From: Liolophura sinensis
Lineage: Eukaryota; Mollusca; Polyplacophora; Chitonida; Chitonidae
Assembly: GCF_032854445.1 (NCBI RefSeq)
Contig: NC_088298.1
Span: 17,627,976-17,691,975, forward strand
Length of the DNA: 64,000 nt
Reading direction: 5' to 3'
The position numbers and the translations under genes are program-made. Under the pieces are notes generated by a model that did not search any database, was not told the DNA's origin, and worked only from the letters and a program-made list of their open reading frames with translations. Below are positions 25,801 through 40,470 of this stretch, piece by piece; within the stretch, counting starts at the first letter, position 1, and each line of letters opens with the position of its first letter.

Positions 25801-28800
25801 TTTATAGTTTCTTTTCATGTATCCTGTGAGCTATGAGTACATATGTACTTGTTTACTGTTACATATGTGCTTGTTTACTGTTACATATGTACTTGTTTAC
25901 TGTTACATGTGTACGTGTTTACTGTTACATATGTACTTGTTTACTGTTACATATGTTCTTGTTTACTGTTACATATGTACTTGTTTACTGTTACATATGT
26001 ACTTGTTTACTGTTACTACTTCCCGTGACAAAATACACATCCACCAGACTTTGTTTACAAATGATTTACACTTGTCTTGTGTATATAGTTGTATTCATAG
26101 TTTCGAACACCCGGGTTTCTCGCAGGAGGTGATATGCAAATACCGTGGAGCTGAATGGGCAAAAAACTTCTTAATCCTAGCTCTGTAGGGCTGTGATTAC
26201 TTATACTAGCACACCCTGTCTTGTTCCGTAAGCAAGGCAAGTATAGAGGTGTTCAAGGGTTCATTTGGGTTAAATTTGGTTTGTTTTCATCGCCAATACT
26301 CTAGTCACACGACTAAAGAGCGTGCTGATGATTGGCTCAAAGTATACAGTTATGACATCACTGCAAAACTATGAATTGGATGTTCCGCATGACTGGCTCA
26401 CTGGTTTTTGAATAAATCAATGGATGCATGCATTCTCCTATCAGTACATGTATATTTGAAGTCAAATTATCATCTGGTTTCAGTCTATTTCTTATCAGCT
26501 GTTTGTAATAACACATCTGTTTCATTAAGCTGTTTAGGGATTTACAGTAGACATTACCTACAGTCAGTGTGGTGTGGATCACCCTCTTTCTGTCCCCCCT
26601 CTCCAACCCCCACCCTCAGCCTTCCTGTCCTTTACCCCTCACAGAATCTGTTGGTACCATTTCCTGCTTAGGGTGACTGCTGTGGGGGCTTGAGGTGTGA
26701 AACTACAGTGCCCTATCCTGACCCCCAAGGGCATACTTTCCACCCCATTGAATGTGTAAGCCCCTCCCACAAATCATTAAAAAGTTAATACCCTTCTTTA
26801 TAGGGCTGACCTTTAAAACCTTGCTCCACCACACTGACAGTAGTTAAGCTAGTTGACTGTGTCAGTGTAAAGTTATAGCCCTGGGTAAGTGACTTTTTTT
26901 TAAGCTTTTAGGAAATCATTTTGATGTGTTACCATGACAGTTTTAGGCAGCTACTCATATATTTATATTCACCATGGGAGAATGCTTTCAGACTGTGGGA
27001 AACTATTGGTATATTTATAGACTACAGTGGATTGACTGATGATAGAGGAAAGAAAAAACGGTCTTGTCAGCTGCAGTGGTCAAGTACAAATAATACCTGT
27101 GGTCTTCATAGTTGACTGTAGTCTGCAGGTATTATTTTGCAATGGAACAACTCCTGTGAAAGGCAAAGAAAACGCTAAAATGAAGTACAGATGAAAAACC
27201 CATTATTAACCATGTCGGGGGGGGGGGGGGGAATAGTTTGATGTATTTTTTAAGAAAATTTTCCAACCCAGTCAAATGGTTTTAAAAGATCAGATCTTTG
27301 GTGTTCTCTACAGTGACCCAGACGGTATCAGTGATGTCATATCCATGCGTGTGGGCTTGAAATGGGTTCAAGGCCTATTCAGAGAAACCATGCACAGATC
27401 TATTTGTGTATCCATTTAGAACATTGAAATATAGCTGTCTGTGTGTTATTTGTCTGTGGCAAAAAGTTAATGTGGTCCCAATATGGTTAGAAAAGGCCAG
27501 CATAGAATCCAATGTTTCAGATTCATTTTACTGGGTTAAAAAAAATAACTCCATATATTTTGTTGGAGTGGTGTTTTATATGACATACATGTATGTCACG
27601 TAGGTGTTTTCTTTGTCTTAAAAGCATCAAGGTTCACCTGAAGATTGGCCAAATAGATGCAAGGTGTCCCAGGAATAACGTTTCAGTTGTTACTATGTAG
27701 TATCAAGCGTTGATTATTTTGAAGTCATTTTAGGAAAGAGTGATTGAGTGATGAGGGATCAGGCTGAAGGTGTCTTCACTGAATCTACACCATAATGTCT
27801 TCATGCTTCACCGAATCAACACCATAATCCCATAATCCGTGTGGTCGCAGGCATGCTATTTATTTGATTTGATTGGTGTTTTACGCCGTACTTAAGAATA
27901 TTTCACTTATACGACGGCGGCCAGCATTATGGTGGGTGGAAACCGGGCAGATCCCGGGGGAATCCCATGACCATCCGCAGGTTGCTGACAGACCTTCTCA
28001 CTTACGGCCGGAGAGAAAGCCAGCATGAGCTGGACTTGAACTCACATTGGTGAGAGACTCCTGGGTTATACGCTGCGCTAGCACTTTAACCAACTGAGCC
28101 ACGGAGGCCCCCCCCCCCCTCCATCGCAGGCATGAATCCAATACAGGCTGGGGTTGGATTTCAGCTCATGTCAAGAGGTATCAGGTGCATGTGGATGGTG
28201 AAGTACCTTAGTTCACTTCAGGCAAGTTCCACCACCATAACCTGAAACTTTAACCTGACAGCTTTCACTTACTCTAAATGCCCTAAAATTTCGTCCAGGA
28301 CTAAGTTGCTCATTTTTCCGGATTCTGAGAGTTCCGGAATGAAAGTGTTTTAAGACTTTTTGGAAGGTAGGTTGATATGTTTACTGGCAAAGTATAAATT
28401 TTAGCACAAGAGGTAATATTTTGACCTCTATTTGCTTACAAAAATGCACATTTTTGGCTGACAACTTTTAAGTCATTTAGGATTTGTGAAAAATTTTCCA
28501 AAACACCAGTGGAAATAAATGTATTAAAAATATTTGGGTCATTGCATTAATATGTTAATGTGGCCTGTTAATTGTCACATGTAATGTACACTTTAATTTG
28601 ATTCAAGTACACTAAGCTTTTGTTGAGGAAATGTTTGTTTCAGGCTGGATTACCTGTATTTGATTAATACGGAAGTAATTATATAAATCAATCTTTTTTT
28701 TCAAGAGGTAATTATAATATATCAGCCCGTTTTTAATTGCTTTAAAATCCTTTTGAATTATGTACTATATGTGGAATAATTTTTTTTTTAAAATGTTGCT

Positions 28801-31800
28801 AAAGGTTGATCAGCCATAATATTAACTTCAAAATCTGATGATGTAATATTTGTAAATAAATTGCAGAAATTTAGTATGAAGTGGCCTGTGTTGACATATA
28901 TTGATTATGCAAGCATGTCTCTCACCCTCTACCCCCCTCCACCCGCTCCCACACACCAAGTACCTCCCCCTCGTTAGATTTATCACCTGTTGTGTCAGAA
29001 CTCACACATTTATTCTGTCCAGACGGTATTTAAGTAGCTTTGGCCTTTCTAATGCCAGGGAAATGGGGGCTGGATATGCCACACTTAACACGTACCCCTT
29101 GGCACACTTACCTTTGTTAAAGCATGTACCTGTTAAGTGTCACTTGTAAGTGTTCTTGTTTACACCTGGTAAAGTCCAATTAACAGCTCGTTAACCTGAC
29201 ACACTTGCCACTTTCTTGTCATACTTGCTCAGGTAACCTAGAGGTATATACTAATTTGTGTCGTTAGAGGCATTTAGTAGACTGGAATTCTCAAGAGGCC
29301 AAACCTTGACATTGATGTCATTCACTTACTACTGCAGGAAGAAATTTAGACCTACACTAGAACTGTTTTGTTCAGTCAATCCAAGAAGGTTTTTATTCAG
29401 CCATCTATACTACTTGTTTACTGGATTGTGCTAAATATGTGAAAAGGCCTCCCTGGCTCAGTTGGTTAGCGCGACTAGCGCAGCATGATGACCCAGCAGT
29501 CTCTCACCGATGCGGTCGCTGTGAGTTCATGTCCAGCTCATGCTGGCTACCTCTCCGGCCATATGTGGGAAGGTCCGCCAGCAACCTGCGAATGGTCGTG
29601 GGTTTCCACCCACCATAATGCTGGCCGTCCTATAAGTGAAATAATCTTGAGTATGGTGTAAAACACCGATCATATAAATAAATAAAATAAATAAATAAAT
29701 AAAATAAATATGCGTAGATGGAAATATGTTTGCAAAAATGACTTTTTCATTTTGGTAATTGTAGAAAGAACTCAAATAGATATTTTGATTATGGCTAAAG
29801 AATTATAATATTTACCAAATTTCTTTTGTGGTGGGAAATCTCATTTCCTCAGCCTAGTAGGAGCTGTTTGTATTTATTGGTTGTAGAATTTGGATTGAGA
29901 ATTGACATTACTAAAATATGCAATTATTTAAGTTCATTGTGTATTATATTTATGTGTGTGCTCATAAGTCTCTCTAGATACATGTAGAAAGCTGGAAGAT
30001 TTCCTGTTGTAGATACATGTAGAAAGCTGAAAGATTTCCTGTTGTAGATACATGTAGAAAGCTGGAAGATTGCCTGTAAGTTTAGTTATTACCTCTGAAC
30101 ATCATAAGAAGTCTCCCAGCACAAATACCAAAGCTGTTTTTTTTTTAAGAATTTAAAATAATAAGACTTGTGTAAGATTTTTATGCTCTTGCACTTGGTC
30201 AATTAAGTAACCATTTTATTTTTGGGGTGTACACATAGCTGTCATGTTGTGTACATATATCTATTTATTGGTAGATATACATGTATGTATGCCTGTTATT
30301 TATACATGTATTTGACGTAATTACCTGACCACTAATGAAGGCTGTGAAACATTTCATACCTGGAAGCTACGTAAGTCACTCATGCATTAAATATGCTCCT
30401 GTAGGGTTTGATGTTCTGTACAGTAGGTCAGATTTGTGCCATTATTACAGGATCATGCATGTAAATGTGGGCAGAAGGGAGGGTTGTGATGTCAGTCTTG
30501 ACACGCAGATCGTTGTCTATAATCGATCAATCACCAGTGTGGAACAATGTTGCCGTTGTACAGATACAAAGGCTGTTGAGTTGTGTTATGGAAGAAGCGG
30601 TTTACTAATTTATCAAGGTTCGGTGAAAACTGTGTCATTTGACTTCATCAGTAACCATAACTGTTTATGAAACACCATATTTGCTTTAATAATTTGCCCC
30701 CCCAAAAAGTGTATGTCAAGGTCAAATAATATTTTGTTTGGTCATGAAACTTACAGTTGTTCCATAAGGTTATGTCATCTTACTTTCCATGCAATCCCCA
30801 AGACACCATTTTAAGATCATTATGGAACTTAAAATCGGACCTCAAAAAACCTTTCTAAGATGAATACGGAACTCTTGAAAGTAATCACGCAAAATGAGTA
30901 AACCTGCAGAAGGTCATGGATTTCTCTTGGGTTTTGCCCTCTTTCCTCCCACCATAATGCTACCTGCCGTCGTATAAGTGAAATATTCTTAAGTATGGCA
31001 TAAAACGCCAATCAAATAAAGAACTAAATCAAAATGAGTAAGTTGGTAAAATCAGTGCTCAAGTATTCTTAGTAAGTTTACTGGGTAATGATAATTTAAT
31101 GGCACTCTCAAATAGTAGGCTGGATACTAGTATATGTGCTTAATTTAAACTGATTGTTGTTATGAAGTGTGCTCTAATTTAGCTCAACTTTTCCAATTTT
31201 TCACTAGTTTTGACATTCAGTGACACTGTATATACTTTTGTAAAATCTACAGAAAACTTGTTGTAGGATGCATATATTTTACAACAGATCTAGGGTTGTT
31301 TGACCCCTTGATTCAGTCTGCTTTTACTTAAGGCCCTCTGAAAGACTGCCAAGTGTGATCACAGCTGAAAAAGATTGGTTGTAAACCAACAAGCTAGTTG
31401 GAGATAAGATTTCTTGCTCCCACAGAGGTCTTCCAAGATAAAATCAAATCTCACTTACCAACAACAACATGCTTGGTTATTTACGGGATGGTTTTTGACA
31501 TATAGCCCTGAAGCAAACCTTTCTTATCTTCATGGGGCCAGGTCTGGAATTCCAGGCTCTTTCTGTACCTTGTTCCCATGGGCCCATATCAGATACAGCA
31601 ATTAGTCCAGGGAATTCCAGATAGCAACCACACCTAAGGGGTGATAACAGTACTCAGGTGGGATTGAGGGTGAACCACATGTTGATAAAAGCGGTTGGGC
31701 TTAGGTAGAGGTTACATGGGTCTGTAAAGGGCAACCTGTCATTTCGAGGGAATCTCTAACATGTAATGTACATTTGGATTTACCTTAGAAGTGCTAAAAA

Positions 31801-34800
31801 TGACAAAAAGTGCTAAAATGACAGAAAGATATGTTTGAAGTACTTAGTTTCCTCGTTTTTACCTCAGTGTTTGTACAAATGTCTCATCAATGTAGTACTT
31901 ATATCCTTGTATCAAAGCCAGGTCTGGATAGTTCAAGTTTTTTTCGGTAAATCCATCGAAGTTTATAAATCTATCTGGGCCATATGTAGTGTCACTTTGG
32001 TTGTCGAAAACATCTTGGACTCCCAAACTAATAAGTAAATTAAACAAAAATATTGGTTTACCAATAAAAAGTTAAATTTTCATATAAATTTCTATTATTC
32101 ACAGACTTCAAAGGTCTTAGAAAATATCATGTTGAGTTGCATTTTTAAAATTTCTTTATGCATAGTGGCAATGTCACTTATAAAGTTTAGGGTCAGAACA
32201 TTTAATGCTTTTTTCTACATGTGGCCCTGTATATATATACATTAAGTCCAGCACCTCTCTGTGGGAAGGTCCGTCTGACGGATGTCCTGTAAGTAAAATA
32301 TTCTTGAATATGGCGTAAAACAACAATGAAATAAATAAATAAATAAAAGTAAATGTGCATGTATATATATGTATGCGTATGTCTTCAAAAGATTATGTAT
32401 TTGTTCAGGCCGGCCATATGTGGTAAGGCCTGCCAGCAACCAGCGGATTGTCGTGGGTTTCGCCTGAGCTCTGCCGATTTCCACCCACCATAATGCTGAC
32501 CGCCGCCGTATAAGTGAAATATTCTTGAGTACGGCATGAAACATTAATCAAATAAATAAATCGAATTTGTTCAGGATATACTACTGAATTGTACAGTTGT
32601 ACAGTTGTACATGTAACTGTAACGCCTTCCACAGTTTTGATCATAAATGTTATCATGAGGATTAAAAGCCAGTGATATATACACGCTTGATAATACAGTA
32701 GTGAATGTAGATCTGTATATTTGTACATAAACTGGTCCATGCTTACAGCCTCGCTAAAGATCGCCTCCCGTCATCCATGTTTACATATATGCAGTAGCTC
32801 TACGTTCACCTGTGTGCACTCCATCACACATGTACACCTGATGGTTATCAGCTGTAAGTTACGTCTGTATCTCCTCCCCACCTGCCTGGCGGCACAGGTA
32901 AATCTTGTTTATTTTTACCCCAGATATGATGTCCAACATATAACCAAGATAGATGTGCTGGTTGACGTAGCATTTATCACTGTCTAATGTGACCTCATAT
33001 TTTTTGCCCTCGCGGCCAGAACTAGACAATAATCATCACGCAGAGCAAACAAGTCATCACAGGTTCTTGTACAGCAATAATCATCAACTCCAAACTCGTT
33101 TAAGTTCTCCTTGCCCACGTTTTTTTTTGTTGTTGTTGTTTTTGTTTTTTTTTATATATGCTTGCTTGTTGCAACAAAATTTTTTTTTATATCTGGTATG
33201 TAGCCATGACAGATATAGGTATCCTAGCGTACGGCTTTGTTTTCTTTTGTGCTGCAAAAAAGCAGCTTAATACAAAGCTTGATCAGTATTTCTCCGGGTC
33301 AAACAGTTGCTCAAATTTGCGACATCATATCTTTAAACATGTATGTGCCATAATTCATGGGAAGAGAACTTCAGTGCAACATGACATTGGCTTTGTACAG
33401 GATTTCACGAGAGTTGCAAATTTCCACCTGTTATCTTTCAAGTCTAGAATTCATGATTACTGGCTGTTAAATTTAACTGCTTATGTGACCATTTTAAACT
33501 AGAATTACAGTGTATTTCAAAGCCTCAAGATATAAAAGCCAGTGTAATAGCACTGACTTCTAACAAATTATTGGTGAAAAATCTAGTTTTGCAAATCAGT
33601 TTTGAATGTCAGAATATTACATGCAGTATTTTCCTGCTTAGCATGGTGTGCATTGTGGTGTTTTACCAAAAAATCACTTGTTCCTTTATTACATGTGTTT
33701 TGTAAGTCTTTAAAGTGGACAGACTTTTAGGGTCTTTACATCTTCACATGGAGTATTTAATTTTCTCATTAGATAAGTTGGATTTGACTACGTCTTTTGC
33801 AGTACACTGTATATTTGTACTTTTGAGGTCAAACAGTGACAAAACTGTCACCATTTGTGTTTTAAAGGTGTAACTTTTTTCTTTTCTTGCCTTTTTTTGT
33901 TGCTGTATTCTGCACATTTTAAGGCAGGATTTTCTTGATTCTCATATTTAGGACATTTACGGTGTCCTTGTATTTCTATAGCCCTAGAGCTGGATTAAGC
34001 CCTGTACAGGCATGGCCAGGCACAGTGTACAGGTATGTGAGGGCCAGTGGGCCTGTGTACAGTTAAAGTTGAGTGGCACTGTTAGTTTTGAGTGGGGTCC
34101 AGGTGTACGTACAATGTGTGTCTAAACCTGCACTCAAGTCTAGGCTCCTGACGAGAAACCATACAGGTGAGAAAAGGGCACTGCCCTGTACCTGGTCTTC
34201 GCAAGTGGGCCTGGCTAGCTAGGCTGTCGTTTGTGACTTCCGCTGACAGAGTTACGTGGAGCTTCGCAGTGAGTAACTCCCGTTATAGCTGCTCCATGGA
34301 CCTATATTTATATATATCTTTACCTGAACGAGAGGTTGACAACAAGGCTCTGTGACAGCGTCTGGCTAAAAATACCCACTCTAAATGTAATGTGTGCATG
34401 TGTGTGCTTTTGACGTGAATGCTAAGGCGGATACAATTTGGACAGCTTTTGTGGAGAGATGTTTTCATCACTCTCTGGTACAGCCACTCATGCAGTTCAC
34501 ATATAAGGGATGCATACCTACACATCGTTGACTCACCGGTCAGTGAAGGAAGTTATAGCTCCGTCATGAGATGAACAGACTTTGAAAGTATACCTGTACA
34601 GGTGTATATATAAAATGCGCACATTAAGCGAACTTTAGTTTTGCTGTCAAGTTTCCCAGTGTTGTTGTTGGAGAAGCGTTCGGTCTGGCCTTAAATACAG
34701 GTAATGTTAAAAGCTGATATGCCGTTGATGTAACTGTTAATGAACTTTTAAAGACTCCTAGTGACTATTTATAACCATATTTAGAACTTTGAAGTAAGAA

Positions 34801-37800
34801 AAATTATAATACTTATTATAAGCTCTATTCATAGGCATAGAAGTGGTGAGCGGGGATGGTGTTGGTGAATTTGAGACACCCTATTTGGACAAAAATTTAG
34901 GATGAATGGGAGTGATTGGAAGAAATAGGGGAAATGAGAAATCCTGATTTCCAAATCAGTTCATATCTAGGTGGATGGAATTCTACGCATGTTTGTTTTT
35001 GCAAGACATATATTTGTACGGATAGTCAGATACGTGAATGCTTTACCTACATGTAGTTTGAGTTAAAGGTTACAGTTTGGGTTGTGATCAAACTACAGCT
35101 TGGGTTTGATGCAGATCGTACATTTAAACAAGTAAATATTTAATATTTAATTAGTATTTATTTATTTATTATTTCTACTTGCTTCAGTGATATTGTTTGA
35201 ATATTAAGGATTTTAGAAAACCTATGTTTTCAGGCTTGTTCAGGTTAAAAAAAATATTTATAGCCTACCTATTTCGATTAAACAGTGTTCTCATTGTACA
35301 TTTCTAGCTTGATTTCGATCGCCAAGATATGACTAAGAGATTGCTGATGTGGCTTTAAGCCATAATTATTCATTCGTTCTTAGCTGAATGGGACATGAAA
35401 TTACTTACAACCTGATTTTATTTAGGGAAGGCTTCTGTTGATTTCACTTTTTCACACACACACACTGGGCACAAAAAGCAAGGTGAACGGAGAAAGAAAA
35501 CCCTCTTAACCAGTGGAACAAGTGCAATTACCTCTTATTGAATAGTGAAGTAATCAAGACAATGTTTTTCTCTCATGTAATTGGTAATAGCTGCTTCGAA
35601 AAGAAAGCAAATCGATGAAACGTGGTGTTAGAAACATTTTCCTAGTCATTTCTGTTAATTTGCTGTGCATACTTGATGTAATGTTAAACAGGTTTTTAGC
35701 TGCATGGCTCGTTTGTATTGTGCCATCATTAAAGGGATTGTTATAATCGGTTTGGGTAATAACAGCCTTTAATGTACGTATGACAATAGATCTTCTAGTG
35801 CTTTTCATTGCTTTTTGTTTATTTTTGTCTCTCAAAATACCAGTCATTAATGCAGTATTCCTTAGGAAATGTTCCGTGTGGAATTGTTTGCTATATAACT
35901 TTGTGCGAAATAAAACTAGCAAAAACAAGCCAAATAATTTGTACACAATGTTTGTCAAATGTATTCTGGCAAAAACCATCATACTTAACAAGAAATTTAT
36001 AGCTTTAACCTTTACTTTTTAATGTGATTAAAGGCTCTGAAAATGGCTCCATGGTGTTTATTGTCCATATTGCCCTGTGCTTACAATACGTGTCCATCTG
36101 ACCCATGGTGTTTATTGTCCACATTGCCCTGTACTTACAATACATGTCCATCTGACCCATGGTGTTTATTGTCCACATTGCCCTGTACTTACAATACGTG
36201 TCCATACGACCCATGGTGTTTATTGTCCACATTGCCCTGTACTTACAATACATGTCCATCTGACCCATGGTGTTTATTGTCCATATTGCCCTGTGCTTAC
36301 AATACTTGTCCATCTGACCCATGGTGTTTATTGTCCATATTGCCCTGTACTTACAATACATGTCCATACGACCCATGGTGTTTATTGTCCACATTGCCCT
36401 GTACTTACAATACATGTCCATACGACCCATGGTGTTTATTGTCCATATTGCCCTGTACTTACAATACGTTTCCATACGACCCATGGTGTTTATTGTCCAT
36501 ATTGCCCTGTACTTACAATACGTTTCCATACGACCCATGGTGTTTATTGTCCATATTGCCCTGTACTTACAATACGTATCCATACGACCCATGGTGTTTA
36601 TTGTCCACATTGCCCTGTACTTACAATACATATCCATACAACCCATGGTGTAGGCTGCTGTTTATGTTTATCAAGGTTCTAGTGTAAGCCATATTATCGT
36701 TAAGTTACCCAATTCAAACTCCACCCCACCCGTCAAGCTTCAAACCACCCTTTACCCCCTGTCATCCACTTAGTGTATTTTGCCTTAGGTTTGGCCTTAA
36801 GTATGTAGGCAAAAATACTCTGTCAGAAGCACACTAAGGCCTTAGAAATATAGTTTTGGTACTCTTGCATATTCTTTTTTTTATAAGAAATTAATAGCTT
36901 CACAAACAGCTCTTAAGTGACTCTATAAAGTGGATCAGTAAATCAGAATCCAACGGAGTGTGCGACTTGAAAAATAATAGACTTTAGGTGATATACTCTA
37001 CTTCTTAAATTAAATTTACGCAGTTAAGTCAAACCATACAGGGCATCACAACTTCCTTAAACTTTTCATCATCGGCGATAAACAACCATCCCGATCTGAT
37101 TATTAAGAATTATTGTTTTTTGTGAAAGGATGTTCCTGAAGCATTTGATGAAGAAAAATCCTAAGGCACTGAATGTAGTTATTGAATTTAAGGGATATTA
37201 TAAAGCTACATGTAGCTACTTAGAAAATTAATGCACTGAAGGATTATAAGCATACCATATGACATTTAATTCACTGAGATACGTTCGTGAAATAGGTCAC
37301 CCACATGTGATAGAACATATTCAATATGTTAATTCTGTTACGAAGTTGAATATTACCACATTGAAATTGTCAGCTTTCAGTGGTAATCAATCATTGACAA
37401 AGGTGTTCTCTTGTACAAACTTTGTACCAAAGCTAAACAAGTGTGTTTCAAAGGAGATAATGCGAAACGTTCTTTATTATTCAGGACCTGAATATACGCA
37501 TGTTAACATGATATACCCAACTTGTTCATAAGGGTGATATGGGGTATTTGTAGATTCAGAAAATATCTCCAATGACATAGACAGTGCCTTTGTGTCTTTA
37601 CCCCAATGTAGATGGAAAATATGACATGATCATTAAAAAACAGAATGGAGAGCTTGATATAAGGCCACATGAATTTATAGTTTGTTTTAAGGGCAGACTA
37701 ACTCTCTTTTTCACTGTCAGAGGAGAGTATGTAAATGAAAGTAAAACTGACAGATCATTTAATTTATGGGAAATGTGAACTGCCCCTGCAATTTTTAAAG

Positions 37801-40400
37801 TCATGATTACTGGATCAGAAAACCTGAGGAAAATCATAAAAATGACTGGGACAAAATAAAGAAATTCATTTTCAATTTTATTTTTATTCAAGTTTTGGAT
37901 TTGTGGATTGTGGATCAGCTCACATAAAGCATAAGTCGCAATAGGTGTCTTTTATCTAGAGGTAGATTTAAGAAAATAATGAGAAAGTTAAACAAATCCA
38001 CGGAATCAGACGAGATATTCAACTTTCGCCAGCAGTGCATAACCATTTACTTATATCTAGATATATGCGTCGGAACTTCCTGAACTGTACAAGATTAGCC
38101 ACTTTAATCTACATCATCACACATTACACACGGATGCCAGGTTGAAAATAGAATCGTTTCAAGCAATGGTATGCAGGAGGTTTTTTTCACCAGGGAGCTT
38201 TGATATATATTTCTTTGGACAAAAAGGTTTTCTTTTCATTAAGCACCTCCTTAACAGATTAGATGTAAGAGGTATTTGAAAACCTCAGAAATGCCGAGGC
38301 TTGTCTCTGTGATCCTCTTAAGTACAGAGAAAATGTTCACCTCACATAAAGGCTAGGCTAAAATCCCTCTTTGTATTTCATGTGTTGTGTGCAGTTTATA
38401 TAACAAAGTTCAATCAGTGTCATACATCCGGAGTAAATGTGTGGAATTTTCTTCAAGCGTTTGTTTACATTCTAATAGTTTTTACAAAGATTTGAGGGCT
38501 TCAGATCATTTGTTTATGACATAGCACAAGATGTTTTTTTTGTTGTTTTTCTTAATTGTATGAATAACTCCTGGATTATGAAACAGTCTTGAGAATGACA
38601 ATATATTCAGCCATGATGTCTTTATGTTTATAGATGAAACTGGTGATAAAATGTTCGTTTGCCTGAATTAAGCTGCTTTATTTGCCCTAAAACCCACACA
38701 AAAAAGATATTTTACAACAAAAATAGTGGCCTCCATAGCAAGCCAGCACATCGCAACGACCCAAAAACCTCTCAAACAATGCGGTCGCTGTGAGACAGCA
38801 ACCTGTGGATGGTCATGAGTTTCCCCCATACTCCCACTATAATGTTGGCCGCCGTCGTAAAAGTGAAATATTCTTGACTGAAAACACGACATGAAACACC
38901 AGTCAGATAAATAAATAAATAAATATAACAAATAAAGGTGACATTAAAAAATATTACCGTATGTTTGGAACCTTAAATCATCCAACAGTATCTTCCAAAC
39001 TAACTTCAGGCATACGGGTCTAGTGGAGGTGTATCTATGTAAATGTCTCATAGTTGGCCATTTAAATGAGCTGTTACTGATGGTTAAAATTGACTACATT
39101 TGGTCTTTTTGTTATGTGTATCTCCACCAAACCTCACTTGATGAAGCTCATTGGCATGTTTAACCCTATTCCAGTCTAAACGTAGAGTGACTTTGTTAAC
39201 TGGCTAGTACATGTAATTGCTGCAGTTTAAGTAAAATGTCTCAGTTGTACGGCTACATGCTCATCCTAATCAGTCTCAACTTGATAAGATACATTGTTTT
39301 CTCGCAAAACTTCAATCTTCTGCCAGAGGAGATAAAATCAGCCTTCCAGGCATGAAGGTGAGCTTATAATATGTATATCTGAATTTTTTATGCCTGTTAT
39401 TGTTACAATTCAGGTGAAGTATAAATGTGTTAACTTTCATATCTTACATTTTGTCATGATGTTTTAAATACATGCTTAGACGCACATGTCAGAGTGAGAA
39501 ATGATACGTGTATTTCTGCATGGTGCGTTACAAAAATGAAATGCACATACAGGTATACATTAATGATATTAGCTCGTCTTTTGACATCATTTTGGTGAGA
39601 TGTTCAGTTTAGTGTCTGGTGGGGTGTCATATTTGGTGTCTTTCATGATGCTTCAACTGAGCAGATTGATTTTCATCCGTATAATCCGCACAAATGTTGG
39701 AGTGATATGTTCTGGAGTTTGCAGTTAGAAAATTCTTGAGAAAGTTTTATTATTAATTGTTAATTATTATTGTTAATTATAAAGTGTGCTTATGGCTCCT
39801 AACTTTTTGTTAATTATAAAGTGTGTTTATGGTTCCTAACTTTTTGTTAATTTTAAAGTGTGTTTATGGTTCCTAACTTTTTGTTAATTATAAAGTGTGC
39901 TTATGGCTCCTAAATTTTGTGTTACAGTTCAGCGATTTCTCAATGACGTTGAACAGCCTGTTAGAGTGTTGCAAGATCCTCAGTTAAGATCAGCTGACGA
40001 CGTCTGCTTTCTGATCGTCAAGAAACCGAAAGCCGTGAAGAAGCCTGTAAGTGTTGACATTGCATACATGTAAATGTTTGTTCAACTAAACTTTTGTCAA
40101 CGGTTTTAGTATACCAGAAGCATACCAAAATTGTCTCAAGATGCATGATCATCAACAATTTCTCTTGTCAAAATTTTAATTTCGATTTTGATCTGATATT
40201 GTGCAATGTTTTTCTTTTGATCTCTTTACTAGCAGCCTTTAATATTGTGCAGTGTTTCTCTTTTTTCTCTTTACTACCGGCCTTTCATATTGTGCAGTGT
40301 TTCTCTTTCTTTTCTTTTTACTGGCAGCCTTTAATATTATATTTTGTTTTAATTGCTTTGTCAAGGGTACAATGATCTAAAGCATCTTATATATATATAG

Positions 40401-40470
<70 letters not shown>

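Noticed and set aside
30335-30670. 111-codon + strand frame with several Cys residues
   Set aside because: No signal peptide, domain or splice evidence; compatible with chance.
35554-35991. 145-codon - strand frame in intron 2
   Set aside because: It begins at TTG, lacks splice-site or domain support, and has the base composition of the intron. It is longer than most chance frames, so a homology search would be needed to exclude it.
36005-36687. Open frames of 110-214 codons on both strands
   Set aside because: They are translations of the 54-bp minisatellite; open only because 54 is a multiple of three.
37259-37778. Two adjacent + strand frames of 90 and 64 codons
   Set aside because: Mildly protein-like but without recognisable motif or splice joining; kept out as unsupported.
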